DNA of 64,000 nt. Source: Kalmusia sp. IMI 367209. Taxonomy: Eukaryota > Ascomycota > Dothideomycetes > Pleosporales > Didymosphaeriaceae. This document shows, piece after piece, positions 20,397-29,407 of the stretch; within the stretch, counting starts at the first letter, position 1; every line of letters starts with the position of its first letter. Where the stretch lies: the NCBI GenBank assembly GCA_027946365.1, contig JAPEUQ010000003.1:2666001-2730000 (forward strand), in the 5' to 3' direction. The position numbers were made by a program, and so were the translations under genes. A model generated the notes under the pieces. It worked only from the letters and a program-made list of their open reading frames with translations, did not search any database and was not told the origin of the DNA.

Positions 20397-21308
20397 GTTA
20401 TCAACACACGGAGAAGCACTAGGGCACGTTTGAATACTTAATGTCGCTCATCGATTCAGTTTCCATCGTGATGATCATGATACGTGAAGTTGGCATTAAG
20501 TTGAGAGGTGTAATGGAGGTGCAGTTCGTGGCAGAGTACACTGTCGCATTCGAGACACGTTACGCAGAGGTCAAAGGCCTTACCCAAAAGCAATAATTCT
20601 CGACCGCATGCTCGGTATCAGCGCAATAGAACACCAATAGCAATAGACCGCAGCAGTAGGCAAAGCAAAGTCTACATTGCGTGGACGGTTCGGGTTAAGC
20701 GTGGCTTTGTCCAACTTGTGTGACGCGAGACATCATGTGCTGCGGACGCAAACAGCAAGTGCACTACGAGTTCCATACGCATGTGTGATCACCTCAGTAG
20801 GACAGGGGACAAAGCAAAAGTATCAAATAGCATATTTAATTCAGAGGAAGCTATGAGACGTTGGTAGGGATGACCATGGAGGAAACGTTCGGCGCTTGTC
20901 GCGTATAGCTGTCGCGGCTATTGTGAGTACTATCTATAAGCATATAGCTATCCCTTGCCACCATTCCACATTGCACAACATTTGTATTATGTTCCCCAGG
21001 AAACCTTCCGGTCCAAAAGAATCCACAGAAAAAGTTCCCTTAATACTCTTGCCTTAACCTTTTCATCCTGTGCTATCGATCAGATCAATTCGAAACATAG
21101 TCTCGCACTATTTCCCGTTCACCCTACTTAGAACCAGTTACAGAGTAACATTATTATATTCTTCTTACACTTGCCTCTATCCTACAACAGATCTATTCAG
21201 GTACCAGTAGTATCCAGGTTCTTCCCGTTCCAAAACATTTGTCAAACCCATATTGCGCCTATTTTCTTTCTTTTCGATTTCCAGCCTCCTACCCCATAAA
21301 CTTGCTCT
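20397..21308. other. Intergenic region
   Basis: About 900 nt with no recognisable gene or RNA. Pyrimidine-rich patches near 21.0-21.3 kb lie beyond the 3' end of the next minus-strand gene. Confidence 0.45.
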
Positions 21309-22910
21309 TCATCTGCTGAAACACAGACACCCTGCACTTCCTCGCCGAGCTAGGCAACCTCTCATCCCCCTACCATTGCCCTTCTTCCCTAGCCACGCTC
21401 TCAATCTTCCACTTACCCCCTCCTTCGCCTTCGGCACAGCATTCAAGCGCCCGCTCTCACCATGAACATACTCGGAGCTCGCCCTCGGACGACACACTTC
21501 ATCCATCCTAACCTTGACTGCCTCCTCGCCGTGCAGCGGCATACCCAGCCTACTAGGACTCTCACCAAGCCGCCCTTTCATCTTGTCCTTCCACCATACT
21601 CTGCCACTCCTCGCCCCAGGCACCCCAGCAAACCCTCCCGTCCTCCCATCCATATACCCTCCCTCCGGCGACACGGAACTAAGGATAGGTACTCTCTCGA
21701 GGGGCGGTACCGGTGGCCCCGGGGTAGGCGTATCCCCCGTATACTCCGGCAGAGCGTAGAACTCCTTATCCGGCGTCGTAAGTATTGGATGCTGACCCAG
21801 CGGATTCAGCACCGTGGGATGCAGCGGAAACATGGACATGCTCAAATGATCGGAAGGTGTTGGGGTGGACGGGTTCGGCGAGAGCAGCGGGCGCGTGAAC
21901 GTGGACTCATGTTGATACGCCGGCGATGGGTAAGCAATCGATTCGGTAAGAGCATGTTGGTGCGAAGTTAGGAGGGATATTTGGATGCGTGAGCTAGGCT
22001 TTGAGTCGTGCCGGAGTTCCTTTGGGGCGCGGTTGAGCGGGGAGTCGCTGAGTCTGGGGAAAAGGTTGACGTCGCATCCGATGCCTGGATGGAGGTATGA
22101 CGGAGTTGATGTAAGTCTGTTTGGGATATCATGGTTGCCGGAGGTTGATGGCGCGAGAGGTGTAGGCGGGTGGTGCCCCAGCGCCAACAGTGGAGCTATG
22201 ATGTGCGTTGAAGTACTTTCATCGTCGGCTTTATCAAGTTCTTCTTGATCCAGTACCGGTTCCGATGAAGCTACTTGCACTCCCTCACTCGAATCCCTCT
22301 GCTTTACATTTGTCTCCACATTCTTACCACTTTGTTCTATCTCCCGACCCCCCAACATCTCCACCATCCTCTTTTTCTCCTCGACCCTCTCGCTTCCTTC
22401 ATCATCAATGCCTTTCCCCTTACCATCTAACCCCCTGAATCCTCCTCTCCCCCAACTCCTCAACTCCGATCTCAACCCCACAACCACCTTATTCATCGAA
22501 ATGCGCTCAACCCTCCTCAGCACAGTATTGTCATACCTACTCCTTAGATGCGGCGTTGGCATAAGCGTACGCATGACATTGACATCCGGCATGTCAACCT
22601 CGTGTCTTTCCTCTCTCTCAATACTGGCAGCAAGATGCTGCACCTCTTCGCCCAGCGAGGGCAGAGGCGCAGGAGGTCCGAGGACGAGTAGCTTGCGGAT
22701 GTCTTCGCGGGGAGGGATAGCTACGGCTGTCGGTACGTGCCAGCGAGGTAAAGGCGTGGGAGCTGGAGCGCGGCGAGGTAGTGATAACGAATGCTCGCGC
22801 ACTACGGATGTCGCAAGGTGGAAGGGACTCGCTTGTTGAGGCGTGGAGGAGTAGGGCTCTAGCGGCGGTGCGGGGATGGTGAGGAGGCTGCCTTTTCTTT
22901 CATCGTCCAT
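21309..22910 (-). CDS. Uncharacterised disordered 533-residue protein
   Basis: A single exon from ATG 22910 (MDDERKGSLLTIPAPPLEPY). It is Pro/Ser-rich and largely disordered. A few regular blocks stand out: REDIRKLLVLGPPAPLPSLG followed by a helical EEVQHLAASIEREERHEV, the block SRYDNTVLRRVERISMNKVV, and a basic C-terminus ending in GCLARRGSAGCLCFSR. No signal peptide, membrane span or catalytic motif. The length of the open frame, the ATG and the biased composition support a real gene, but long antisense frames of up to 169 codons exist on the other strand, as expected in GC-rich coding DNA. Function unknown. It may be a lineage-restricted regulatory protein; this is a guess. Confidence 0.6.
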   Translation of the reverse strand: MDDERKGSLLTIPAPPLEPYSSTPQQASPFHLATSVVREHSLSLPRRAPAPTPLPRWHVPTAVAIPPREDIRKLLVLGPPAPLPSLGEEVQHLAASIEREERHEVDMPDVNVMRTLMPTPHLRSRYDNTVLRRVERISMNKVVVGLRSELRSWGRGGFRGLDGKGKGIDDEGSERVEEKKRMVEMLGGREIEQSGKNVETNVKQRDSSEGVQVASSEPVLDQEELDKADDESTSTHIIAPLLALGHHPPTPLAPSTSGNHDIPNRLTSTPSYLHPGIGCDVNLFPRLSDSPLNRAPKELRHDSKPSSRIQISLLTSHQHALTESIAYPSPAYQHESTFTRPLLSPNPSTPTPSDHLSMSMFPLHPTVLNPLGQHPILTTPDKEFYALPEYTGDTPTPGPPVPPLERVPILSSVSPEGGYMDGRTGGFAGVPGARSGRVWWKDKMKGRLGESPSRLGMPLHGEEAVKVRMDEVCRPRASSEYVHGESGRLNAVPKAKEGVSGRLRAWLGKKGNGRGMRGCLARRGSAGCLCFSR

Positions 22911-23244
22911 TGTGCTGGTGTGCTCGATTGATATCTGCCCAGTTAAGCGACGTGTATGAAAGTGATCGATGTGCGCATTAGTGTACGATACCGTAGCGTG
23001 TAGATCAATGTGGGAGAGGGTACATGAGCTACCGGGGAGTCAATGATTTCCAAAGGAGAGGAGTTCAGCGAGGACAAATGCTCCCTGATCGCAGCGACAC
23101 AAGAAAAGGAGTATACCACGCGAGAGCACATGTTAAGAAGTGATTGAGCGCGATCAACCATGAACCATTTGTTTTGACAGTTCCATTGGTAGTGTTCCAG
23201 AAACAAGGTACATCGTATATTGATTACCACAAATAGGCGGTCTG
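22911..23244. other. Intergenic region between disordered protein gene and RAD18
   Basis: A 334-nt gap: promoter side of the 533-residue protein gene and 3' side of RAD18. No further feature seen. Confidence 0.45.
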
Positions 23245-24896
23245 CTATTGAATCGCCGTTGAGCTTTCTACATCAAGGACAGGTTCCTCCGGCATCTTGA
23301 ACATAGGCACCTTCCTCGTCGGTGACTCAAACGGGTTGTGATCGGGTGCGTCAAAGCCCAGCGATTCCTCGGACTGCAATGTTGGGGCTGCTCTTGCATT
23401 TGCGTTCTTGGTTTCCTGGTCCAACGCCGGGAACGCGGAGTCGCTACGGTTAGCCTCCTCCACTTTTTCTCGAATCGTTGAGAGCGCTGCTTCGTTGTGT
23501 TCGTATGGACGTAGTGGTTCGGTGGTGTTTTTCGACTCTGGTTGTGGTTGAGATGCATTGGTACCGACATTACTAGCCTCTTCCCCTTGCTTTTCCTTTG
23601 CCTTTGCCGCCTCCTTTGCTCTCTTCCTTGCATTTGCAATGAGGTCGTCGAACTGGCTCTTGTGCGTTGTAGCGTGGGTTTGTCCGTCAAAATCCTTGCG
23701 CATGATGTGCGATTCCTTGGTACCTGCGCTGCCGCCTTGTGTCCGTTCCCATTCGTCGAGCTCCTTCAACAGATCCCTTTTCGATTTTCTGACGGTCTCC
23801 GATGCGTCGCAATTCGCGTTGTATAGATTTAACCACTCTTGATGTCGCTTTATCATGAGAGGCTTTGTACCCCAGGTCGGTATGCCGAGCTCTTGAAGCT
23901 TCTTCCTCATGTTCTTCTCGTTAAGCATGGAGTATTGAAGGCCTGAGAGGCGGGTCGGAGGGGGCGCACTGTCTTTTGGTCGACTTTGCAGTGCGTTCGG
24001 AAAGGCGTAGTTATTCCTGTAGGTGTCTCAGTAACGCCCCAATCCGGCGTCTTCGGAAATGCCTACCTTGACCGCGTGTTACGCGCCCTATCGTCCTCTT
24101 GCGCAGCCGGACATACCGGTATGTGGTTGAATACGACCTCCTCTTTCATGGGCTTCGAGCATATCGGGCATTTAACCATACCATCTGGTACATATTCGTC
24201 CTGCTCATCCTCGCTATCGGGAATAACGACAGGCACATCATCCGTCATGCTGGTCTTGTCGTCACGCCTAGTACTGCTCCGTGTCTGTCTGGACCGAGTG
24301 TTTCTCCTCCGCTCGTCTGCATCCGATCCTTCGCGCTTCCTTTTCCGCCTGCTAGTCGGTGTCTCACCGCTATCTTTGGGCTGCGTGCGGGCTAGCTCTA
24401 GCGCCTTCGGACGCGCATCTTGGAATTTGGCTGCGATCTCGCGCACCGTGATATTCGGTATTAATTTGTCTGCCTGGCATGCGCTTTTGCACGCAGGACA
24501 CTTGCCGTCGGTCGCGATGCACCGTCGTATGCAGATCGAGCAGAAAGTGTGCGAGCACGAAGTTATAACGGGGTTGGCGTAGAACTCTTTGCAGACTTCG
24601 CAGCGGAGCGAGGCCTCGAGGGGCTCGAAGGCTGGAAGAGAGGTCGAAAGCCAGTCGGTGGAGTCGTGGAGCTCGAATGAAGCCTCCATTGCGAGGGTTG
24701 CGGGTAATACAGGCGATACAAAACGTATGCAAGGTTGGAATGGAGGCGGCGAGGACGGCGCGTCTTTCGCGTCGATTGGCGAGGCGCTTTCACGTGAGCT
24801 GAACCCGGCTAGATTTGCTGCATTCGATGCTTTGTCAGCGGCTATGGAGCGACGGCGTCGGGGCGATGAGAAGTTCAGAGTTGATTGTTGCGCCAT
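23245..24896 (-). CDS. RAD18: Postreplication repair E3 ubiquitin ligase Rad18
   Basis: Exons 24067..24896 and 23245..23983 with an 83-nt phase-2 intron give 522 residues. The domain order is that of Rad18: a C3HC4 RING (C99, C102, C114, H116, C119, C122, C133, C136), a UBZ4-type zinc finger (C243, C246, H258, C262), and a SAP domain starting LNEKNMRKKLQELGIPTWG, restored by the splice. A long Lys/Glu-rich helical tail follows. Rad18 with Rad6 monoubiquitinates PCNA at stalled forks in the nucleus. The usual fungal start corresponds to Met70 (position 24689, MEASFELHDSTDWL); the upstream ATG at 24896 has a good context and adds 69 disordered residues that begin with a PIP-box-like QQSTLNF. 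Either start could be used. It is encoded just downstream of DBP7 on the same strand. Confidence 0.92.
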
Positions 24897-25072
24897 TGTT
24901 TATGCTTGTAATACCTGTAATGTGGCATGTGCTATGATTGGGGAAGGTGCGTTGTTAATTAAGGAAAGAGTGGCAGAAGTTATCGAGGTGAAGTGAAAGT
25001 ATCTGCATATAGACCAATTCCAGATTACGGTAGCGTCTACTTGCGAGAATCAAGTCGTTGGTATCATCTAAA

Positions 25073-27535
25073 CTAACCCAAGTTGAACTCATCAGCCATA
25101 CCAGCATGCCTCATAAACTTCTCTCTCGCCCTCACAGCCTTCCGCATCTTCGCCGCTTCCTCCGTGTCATCGACAGCGGGAGCATCCAGATCAGCCTTGC
25201 TAGCCACTGCGCTCTTGTTGGCACCCGTTGCAGCCCCTCTGATCTTAGCCGGCCTCTTGCTCTCTCTCCCGGCGCCAGTCCGCAGACCTGGCACTTTCAT
25301 GCCGCTCGGGCATTCTCTCAAAGCAAACGCCTTGGCCAAATGACCAAGGTGAAGCTGCTTGATGTCAAAGTATCCTCTCTCTGCAGCAACGTGTGTAGCG
25401 TATGCGCGGACGTGACTTTGATACGCTCGTCGGGCACTTTCGAGTCGCGCTGGTGCTGCCAAGGCCCAACGCTCGACGGCGAGTTGGAGGTCGGTAGCTT
25501 TTTCCATGTACTCTGTCTTGTCCTTCATCACACCTGAAGTGACAAGACCCTTTTTCAAGATTTCATCTGCGTCCTGGCGACCAATGTGGATTCCAGTCTC
25601 GCCGTCTTTCCTATCACTCTTCAAGATGTCGACATAGCCTTCTTCGCAGCCTGGCATGAGGAAGATGCATGCGCGACCGTCGCGACCCGCACGAGCTGTT
25701 CGCCCAATGCGATGCAAATGATCCTCACGCGCAAATGCCGGATCGAACTCAACCACTAGATCAACATTTGGCAAGTCTAGGCCACGAGAAGCAACATCGG
25801 TAGCTAGGAGTACCGCCGGTTCGCTGTTCTTCGTGAAATGAGCGAGGGTGGAAGTACGCAAAGATTGCGGCAAAGACCCATGAAGACGATATGTTGTAAC
25901 TTTGTGCGACTTGGGCGAGAGTGATGGCGATTCGGCGTGCGTTACCGCGAGTTTTGTTGGGTCTGACTGTGGAACGGCTTTCTTCTTAGTCGGTTTCGAA
26001 TCTGCCTCGCTTGCCTTCTCTTCCTTCGATTCCTCTTTAGTAACTGCCTCTTCCCCCTCAAGATTGCTGGTGAGGATGTCGAAATGAAAATCGACTGAGT
26101 CAGCGCAAGAAATGAATACAATCGCTTTCATGACCGAGCCCTTGCGGGCAAACGCTCGTTTCAGGAAACTGATGAGAGACACCAGCCGCAGTTTCGGAGC
26201 TACAACAGCGAAAGACTGTTTGAGCTGGGCCGGTGCAAAGAAGGCCTGGTCCTCTCTATCGGTAATCTCCTCGTTGGCTCGCTCAGCAGGGTCAGGACGT
26301 ATGTGCACCGCGTCCTTCAAGCTAATTTCTCCCAAGCGTTCTACGTCCAGTTTCATGGTTGCAGAACATAGAACTGTAGTGCGCTTGGTAGGTAGACCAG
26401 GAATCCTTAAAGCCGCGTCTTTCTGCGCCCTCATGCGTAGATTGAGGTTGCCGACGATCTTCTGAATCTCATCTTCAAAGCCCAACTCCATAAGTCGATC
26501 TCCCTCGTCGAGTACTAGCCACCGCACATTGCTCACATCCAATGCCTTGGTATGCTCCAGATGATCCGCAAGACGTCCAGGGGTTGCAACCAGTATGTTG
26601 ATACCCTTCCGTAACCGAGCCTTCTCTGACTTTTTCTTCTCACCACCAATGACTGTTGTGGCAACCAGCCAGTGGGCACATCTTAACAAGCTATCTAGCA
26701 CATTGGCAATCTGCTTGCTCAACTCTCGCGTCGGCGCTAAGATTATAGCGAAAAGTCCTGAATCTCGAGACACAGAATCGTCGACCTTCCGCTTCTTCAT
26801 GTTCGCCGACAGCTCCATCAGTCTTTGCACGATTGGCAGCAGATACGCCAATGTCTTTCCTGAGCCAGTCTCTGCCTGTATGAAAGCGTCCGAGTCATCT
26901 TTCAGCAATTGTGATACAGCCGCTTTTTGGATCGCCGTAGGTGCCTTCAAGTCCATTTTCTTAAGCAGATGCGCTGCCAACGTTGTGGATATGCCAAGCG
27001 ACGTAAAAGTATCGAGCTCATTGTTAAGCGGTGCATTTGAGGGCTCGACTGGCGCATCGTCTTCAGTAGATTCTTTCGTTTGCCGTTGTGTCGTCGCGGT
27101 AGGATTGAACGAGAAAAGCGAAGAGATGATCTGCTTGCCACCTTTCGTAGCATCTTGCTTGGCGGTCGGGTTCTTCACGACATTTGCGTCCGAGTGCGGT
27201 CGGAAGTCTGCTGCGGGTGCATCATCTTTAGATTTTTCTTGGTAGTTTCCGCTGGTTCTGGGTCTTTTTGCAGGCCGGTCGTCGTCAAAATCAGATGGCC
27301 TGGGCGCTCGTTCGATGCGCGGGCCTAATTCTGTGCGATTCACATCCGTGGCTTTCGTTGACAAAGGTAAGGGGGCTTTCTTTCCGGTCAAGCGCTCGGT
27401 AGCCTTTGTGTGCCAATGCGACGCCGCTTTCTTCGCCGTCAAACGGTCTCTCCAACTTCCTCCTTTGAATGATGGTTTATTCAGAATACCGCTATCAGGT
27501 ATAGAAAAGTTAAGCAGCATGCCATCGTCGGCCAT
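25073..27535 (-). CDS. DBP7: ATP-dependent RNA helicase Dbp7 (ribosome biogenesis)
   Basis: A single exon of 820 residues from the Met of MADDGMLLNFSI, which is the family start; the frame is open 81 codons further up to an ATG at 27778, but that part lacks family similarity. Visible motifs: the FKGGSWRDRLTAKKAA lead typical of Dbp7, a Q motif, motif I AETGSGKT (221-228), PTRELSKQ, motif II DEGD (343-346, the Dbp7-type variant of DEAD), SAT, and HRIGRTARAGRDG. The C-terminal DUF4217-like region reads SYQSHVRAYATHVAAERGYF in outline and ends ADEFNLG. A Lys/Glu-rich insert lies in helicase domain 2, as in orthologs. Dbp7 acts in the nucleolus in early 60S subunit assembly. Divergent from the pantothenate synthetase gene. 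Confidence 0.93.
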   Translation of the reverse strand: MADDGMLLNFSIPDSGILNKPSFKGGSWRDRLTAKKAASHWHTKATERLTGKKAPLPLSTKATDVNRTELGPRIERAPRPSDFDDDRPAKRPRTSGNYQEKSKDDAPAADFRPHSDANVVKNPTAKQDATKGGKQIISSLFSFNPTATTQRQTKESTEDDAPVEPSNAPLNNELDTFTSLGISTTLAAHLLKKMDLKAPTAIQKAAVSQLLKDDSDAFIQAETGSGKTLAYLLPIVQRLMELSANMKKRKVDDSVSRDSGLFAIILAPTRELSKQIANVLDSLLRCAHWLVATTVIGGEKKKSEKARLRKGINILVATPGRLADHLEHTKALDVSNVRWLVLDEGDRLMELGFEDEIQKIVGNLNLRMRAQKDAALRIPGLPTKRTTVLCSATMKLDVERLGEISLKDAVHIRPDPAERANEEITDREDQAFFAPAQLKQSFAVVAPKLRLVSLISFLKRAFARKGSVMKAIVFISCADSVDFHFDILTSNLEGEEAVTKEESKEEKASEADSKPTKKKAVPQSDPTKLAVTHAESPSLSPKSHKVTTYRLHGSLPQSLRTSTLAHFTKNSEPAVLLATDVASRGLDLPNVDLVVEFDPAFAREDHLHRIGRTARAGRDGRACIFLMPGCEEGYVDILKSDRKDGETGIHIGRQDADEILKKGLVTSGVMKDKTEYMEKATDLQLAVERWALAAPARLESARRAYQSHVRAYATHVAAERGYFDIKQLHLGHLAKAFALRECPSGMKVPGLRTGAGRESKRPAKIRGAATGANKSAVASKADLDAPAVDDTEEAAKMRKAVRAREKFMRHAGMADEFNLG

Positions 27536-27863
27536 CTCGAATCGCTGCGGCTTTGGTTGCGCGCTTTCTGTTGGGTGGGGCTGGAAGTTTCGCAAATCTC
27601 GAACACCAACTTTTTGGTGGAGCAGCAACGCACGGCCGATGTCCGAGGGTAAGCCATGGCACGTGACAGCCGTGTTCACATCTTCGGCGCACAATTGAGA
27701 CTCGCAGCCGCATCTTCTTGACAAGGTGATCATGGACTCTTGGACTCTATCTCCTATCCTACCCGCTGTGAAAGGCATTGTCCATCAGCTTTTCCATCGG
27801 CCGCAACCATAAGGGCAGGCGCAGAGCGAGTAGAAACCCCGAGCTCCTCCGCTCCTCCCCGCA
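27536..27863. promoter_or_regulatory. Shared promoter, DBP7 / pantothenate synthetase
   Basis: A 328-nt gap between divergent starts if DBP7 begins at 27535. The left 243 nt is open in the DBP7 frame but is judged to be leader sequence. Confidence 0.4.
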
Positions 27864-29039
27864 ATGGCGACGCTCCGAGTTCTTCGACGTAACGTCCCCG
27901 CAATCGCGCCCATTGACTCATCTCACTAACCTTCATCAGTCCCTACAGCTCGCGACTACCTTTCCCCCAGCTTCCTCCTCGCCCACCGGGTTACAGTCAC
28001 CCGCAATGCGCCCCGCTTCATCTCCTCCACTACCTCTTCCCGCAAAGCAATCCAGGTCTTCCACGATGTAGAGTCACTCCGCGAGTTTCGGCGCTCCCTC
28101 CTCATGCAGAACCGCACCGTCGGCCTCGTCCCAACCATGGGCGCCCTCCACGAAGGCCACCTTTCCCTCGTCCGACAAGCTGCCGCCGAAAACACAGATG
28201 TCTTCGTCTCAATCTACGTCAACCCCACGCAGTTCGGCCTAAATGAGGACCTAGCCTCGTACCCGAAGACATGGGAGGCAGATCTGAACATGTTGGGCGG
28301 TGGGCTCGAGCAAGGGACGGGAGCCGTGACCGCCATTTTTGCACCCTCGACGAAGACCATGTATCCGACGCTGCCGCCCGACAGCAGCATCCCGGGCGCG
28401 GGGTCGTTCGTGGAGATGAGGCCACTAGGGCAGCTGCTCGAGGGCGCGTCGCGGCCGGTTTTCTTCCGCGGCGTGGCGACGGTGTGCATGAAGCTGTTCA
28501 ACATCTGCACGCCGGAGCGCGTCTACTTTGGCCAGAAGGACATCCAGCAGACGGTCGTCATCAAACGCTTGGTCAAAGACTTCCACTTGAACACCGAGGT
28601 CAAGATCGTGCCCACAGCTCGCGAATCAGACGGCCTTGCGCTGTCGTCCCGAAACGTGTATCTCGGGGCGCGCCGACGCGAGGTCGGTATCGTGCTCAGC
28701 CAGGCCCTACGGAAGGCCGAGGCACAGTACAAGGCTGGGAGGCGGAAACGGGGCGACATCCTCTGGCCAGCGGACGAGTATGCCGACAAGACACTGACGG
28801 CGCAAGAAGCTCTGGAACCCAGCAAGAGAGCAAGGTTCGAAGTGGATTACATCAGCCTAGCTGATCCAGAGACGATGGAGGAGGTAGAAGAAGTAGACGA
28901 GACCCGAGGAGCCATTCTGAGCGGAGCCGTCAAGATGCTGCCCGTCGAGCAGCCCGGCGAGGGCGAAGAGCTCGGCCTCGGCGGTGGGCAGATCCCCGTC
29001 CGCCTCATTGATAACATAGTACTAGATTCTGTAGCGTGA
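27864..29039 (+). CDS. PAN6: Pantoate-beta-alanine ligase (pantothenate synthetase)
   Basis: Exons 27864..27888 (25 nt) and 27940..29039 with a 51-nt phase-1 intron containing a CTCACTAAC branch site; 374 residues. The enzyme condenses pantoate with beta-alanine using ATP, the last step of vitamin B5 synthesis before CoA. Catalytic signatures are clear: PTMGALHEGHL (the HxGH nucleotidyl-transfer motif), YVNPTQF, VYFGQKDIQQ and the loop PTARESDGLALSSRN. The first 40 residues (MATLRVLRRLPTARDYLS, then basic and Ser/Thr-rich) look like a mitochondrial presequence, which would be notable because yeast Pan6 is usually considered cytosolic; targeting is an inference. An internal ATG at 28104 lies too close to the catalytic motif to be the start. 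Confidence 0.93.
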
Positions 29040-29407
29040 CATGTCTACCAGTCTAAGGCTTTCAACGTATAATAGATGATATTGAAGAGTATCAAGACGA
29101 TGAGGGCTGGGGCACCATAGGCCACTTTGATGAATCGAGTAATCCCCGACTTCATAGCATTAGATGCAAAGATATAATACTCTCACAAATAATATAGGAC
29201 TAGTTCACCTGTCATTCAGCAAACATTCATACATATATGACCCAACAGAAGATCACCCATGCGTTCGCCTAATCCAGCATACCCATATCCATGCGCCAAG
29301 TTGTCCTTGCCCTCAAACAGCAGTGGTATATACTACAGCGCCAATACCATACCTATGAATCATGCTCCATAACGCCATAACATCACAACGCTTCACCGCA
29401 ACCCTCC
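29040..29407. other. Convergent 3' flank between pantothenate synthetase and NirA-like gene
   Basis: A 368-nt AT-rich gap after two convergent stop codons. No gene recognised. Confidence 0.5.

Noticed and set aside
26595..27245. 216-codon plus-strand frame opposite DBP7
   Set aside because: Overlaps the helicase core entirely; no recognisable domain.
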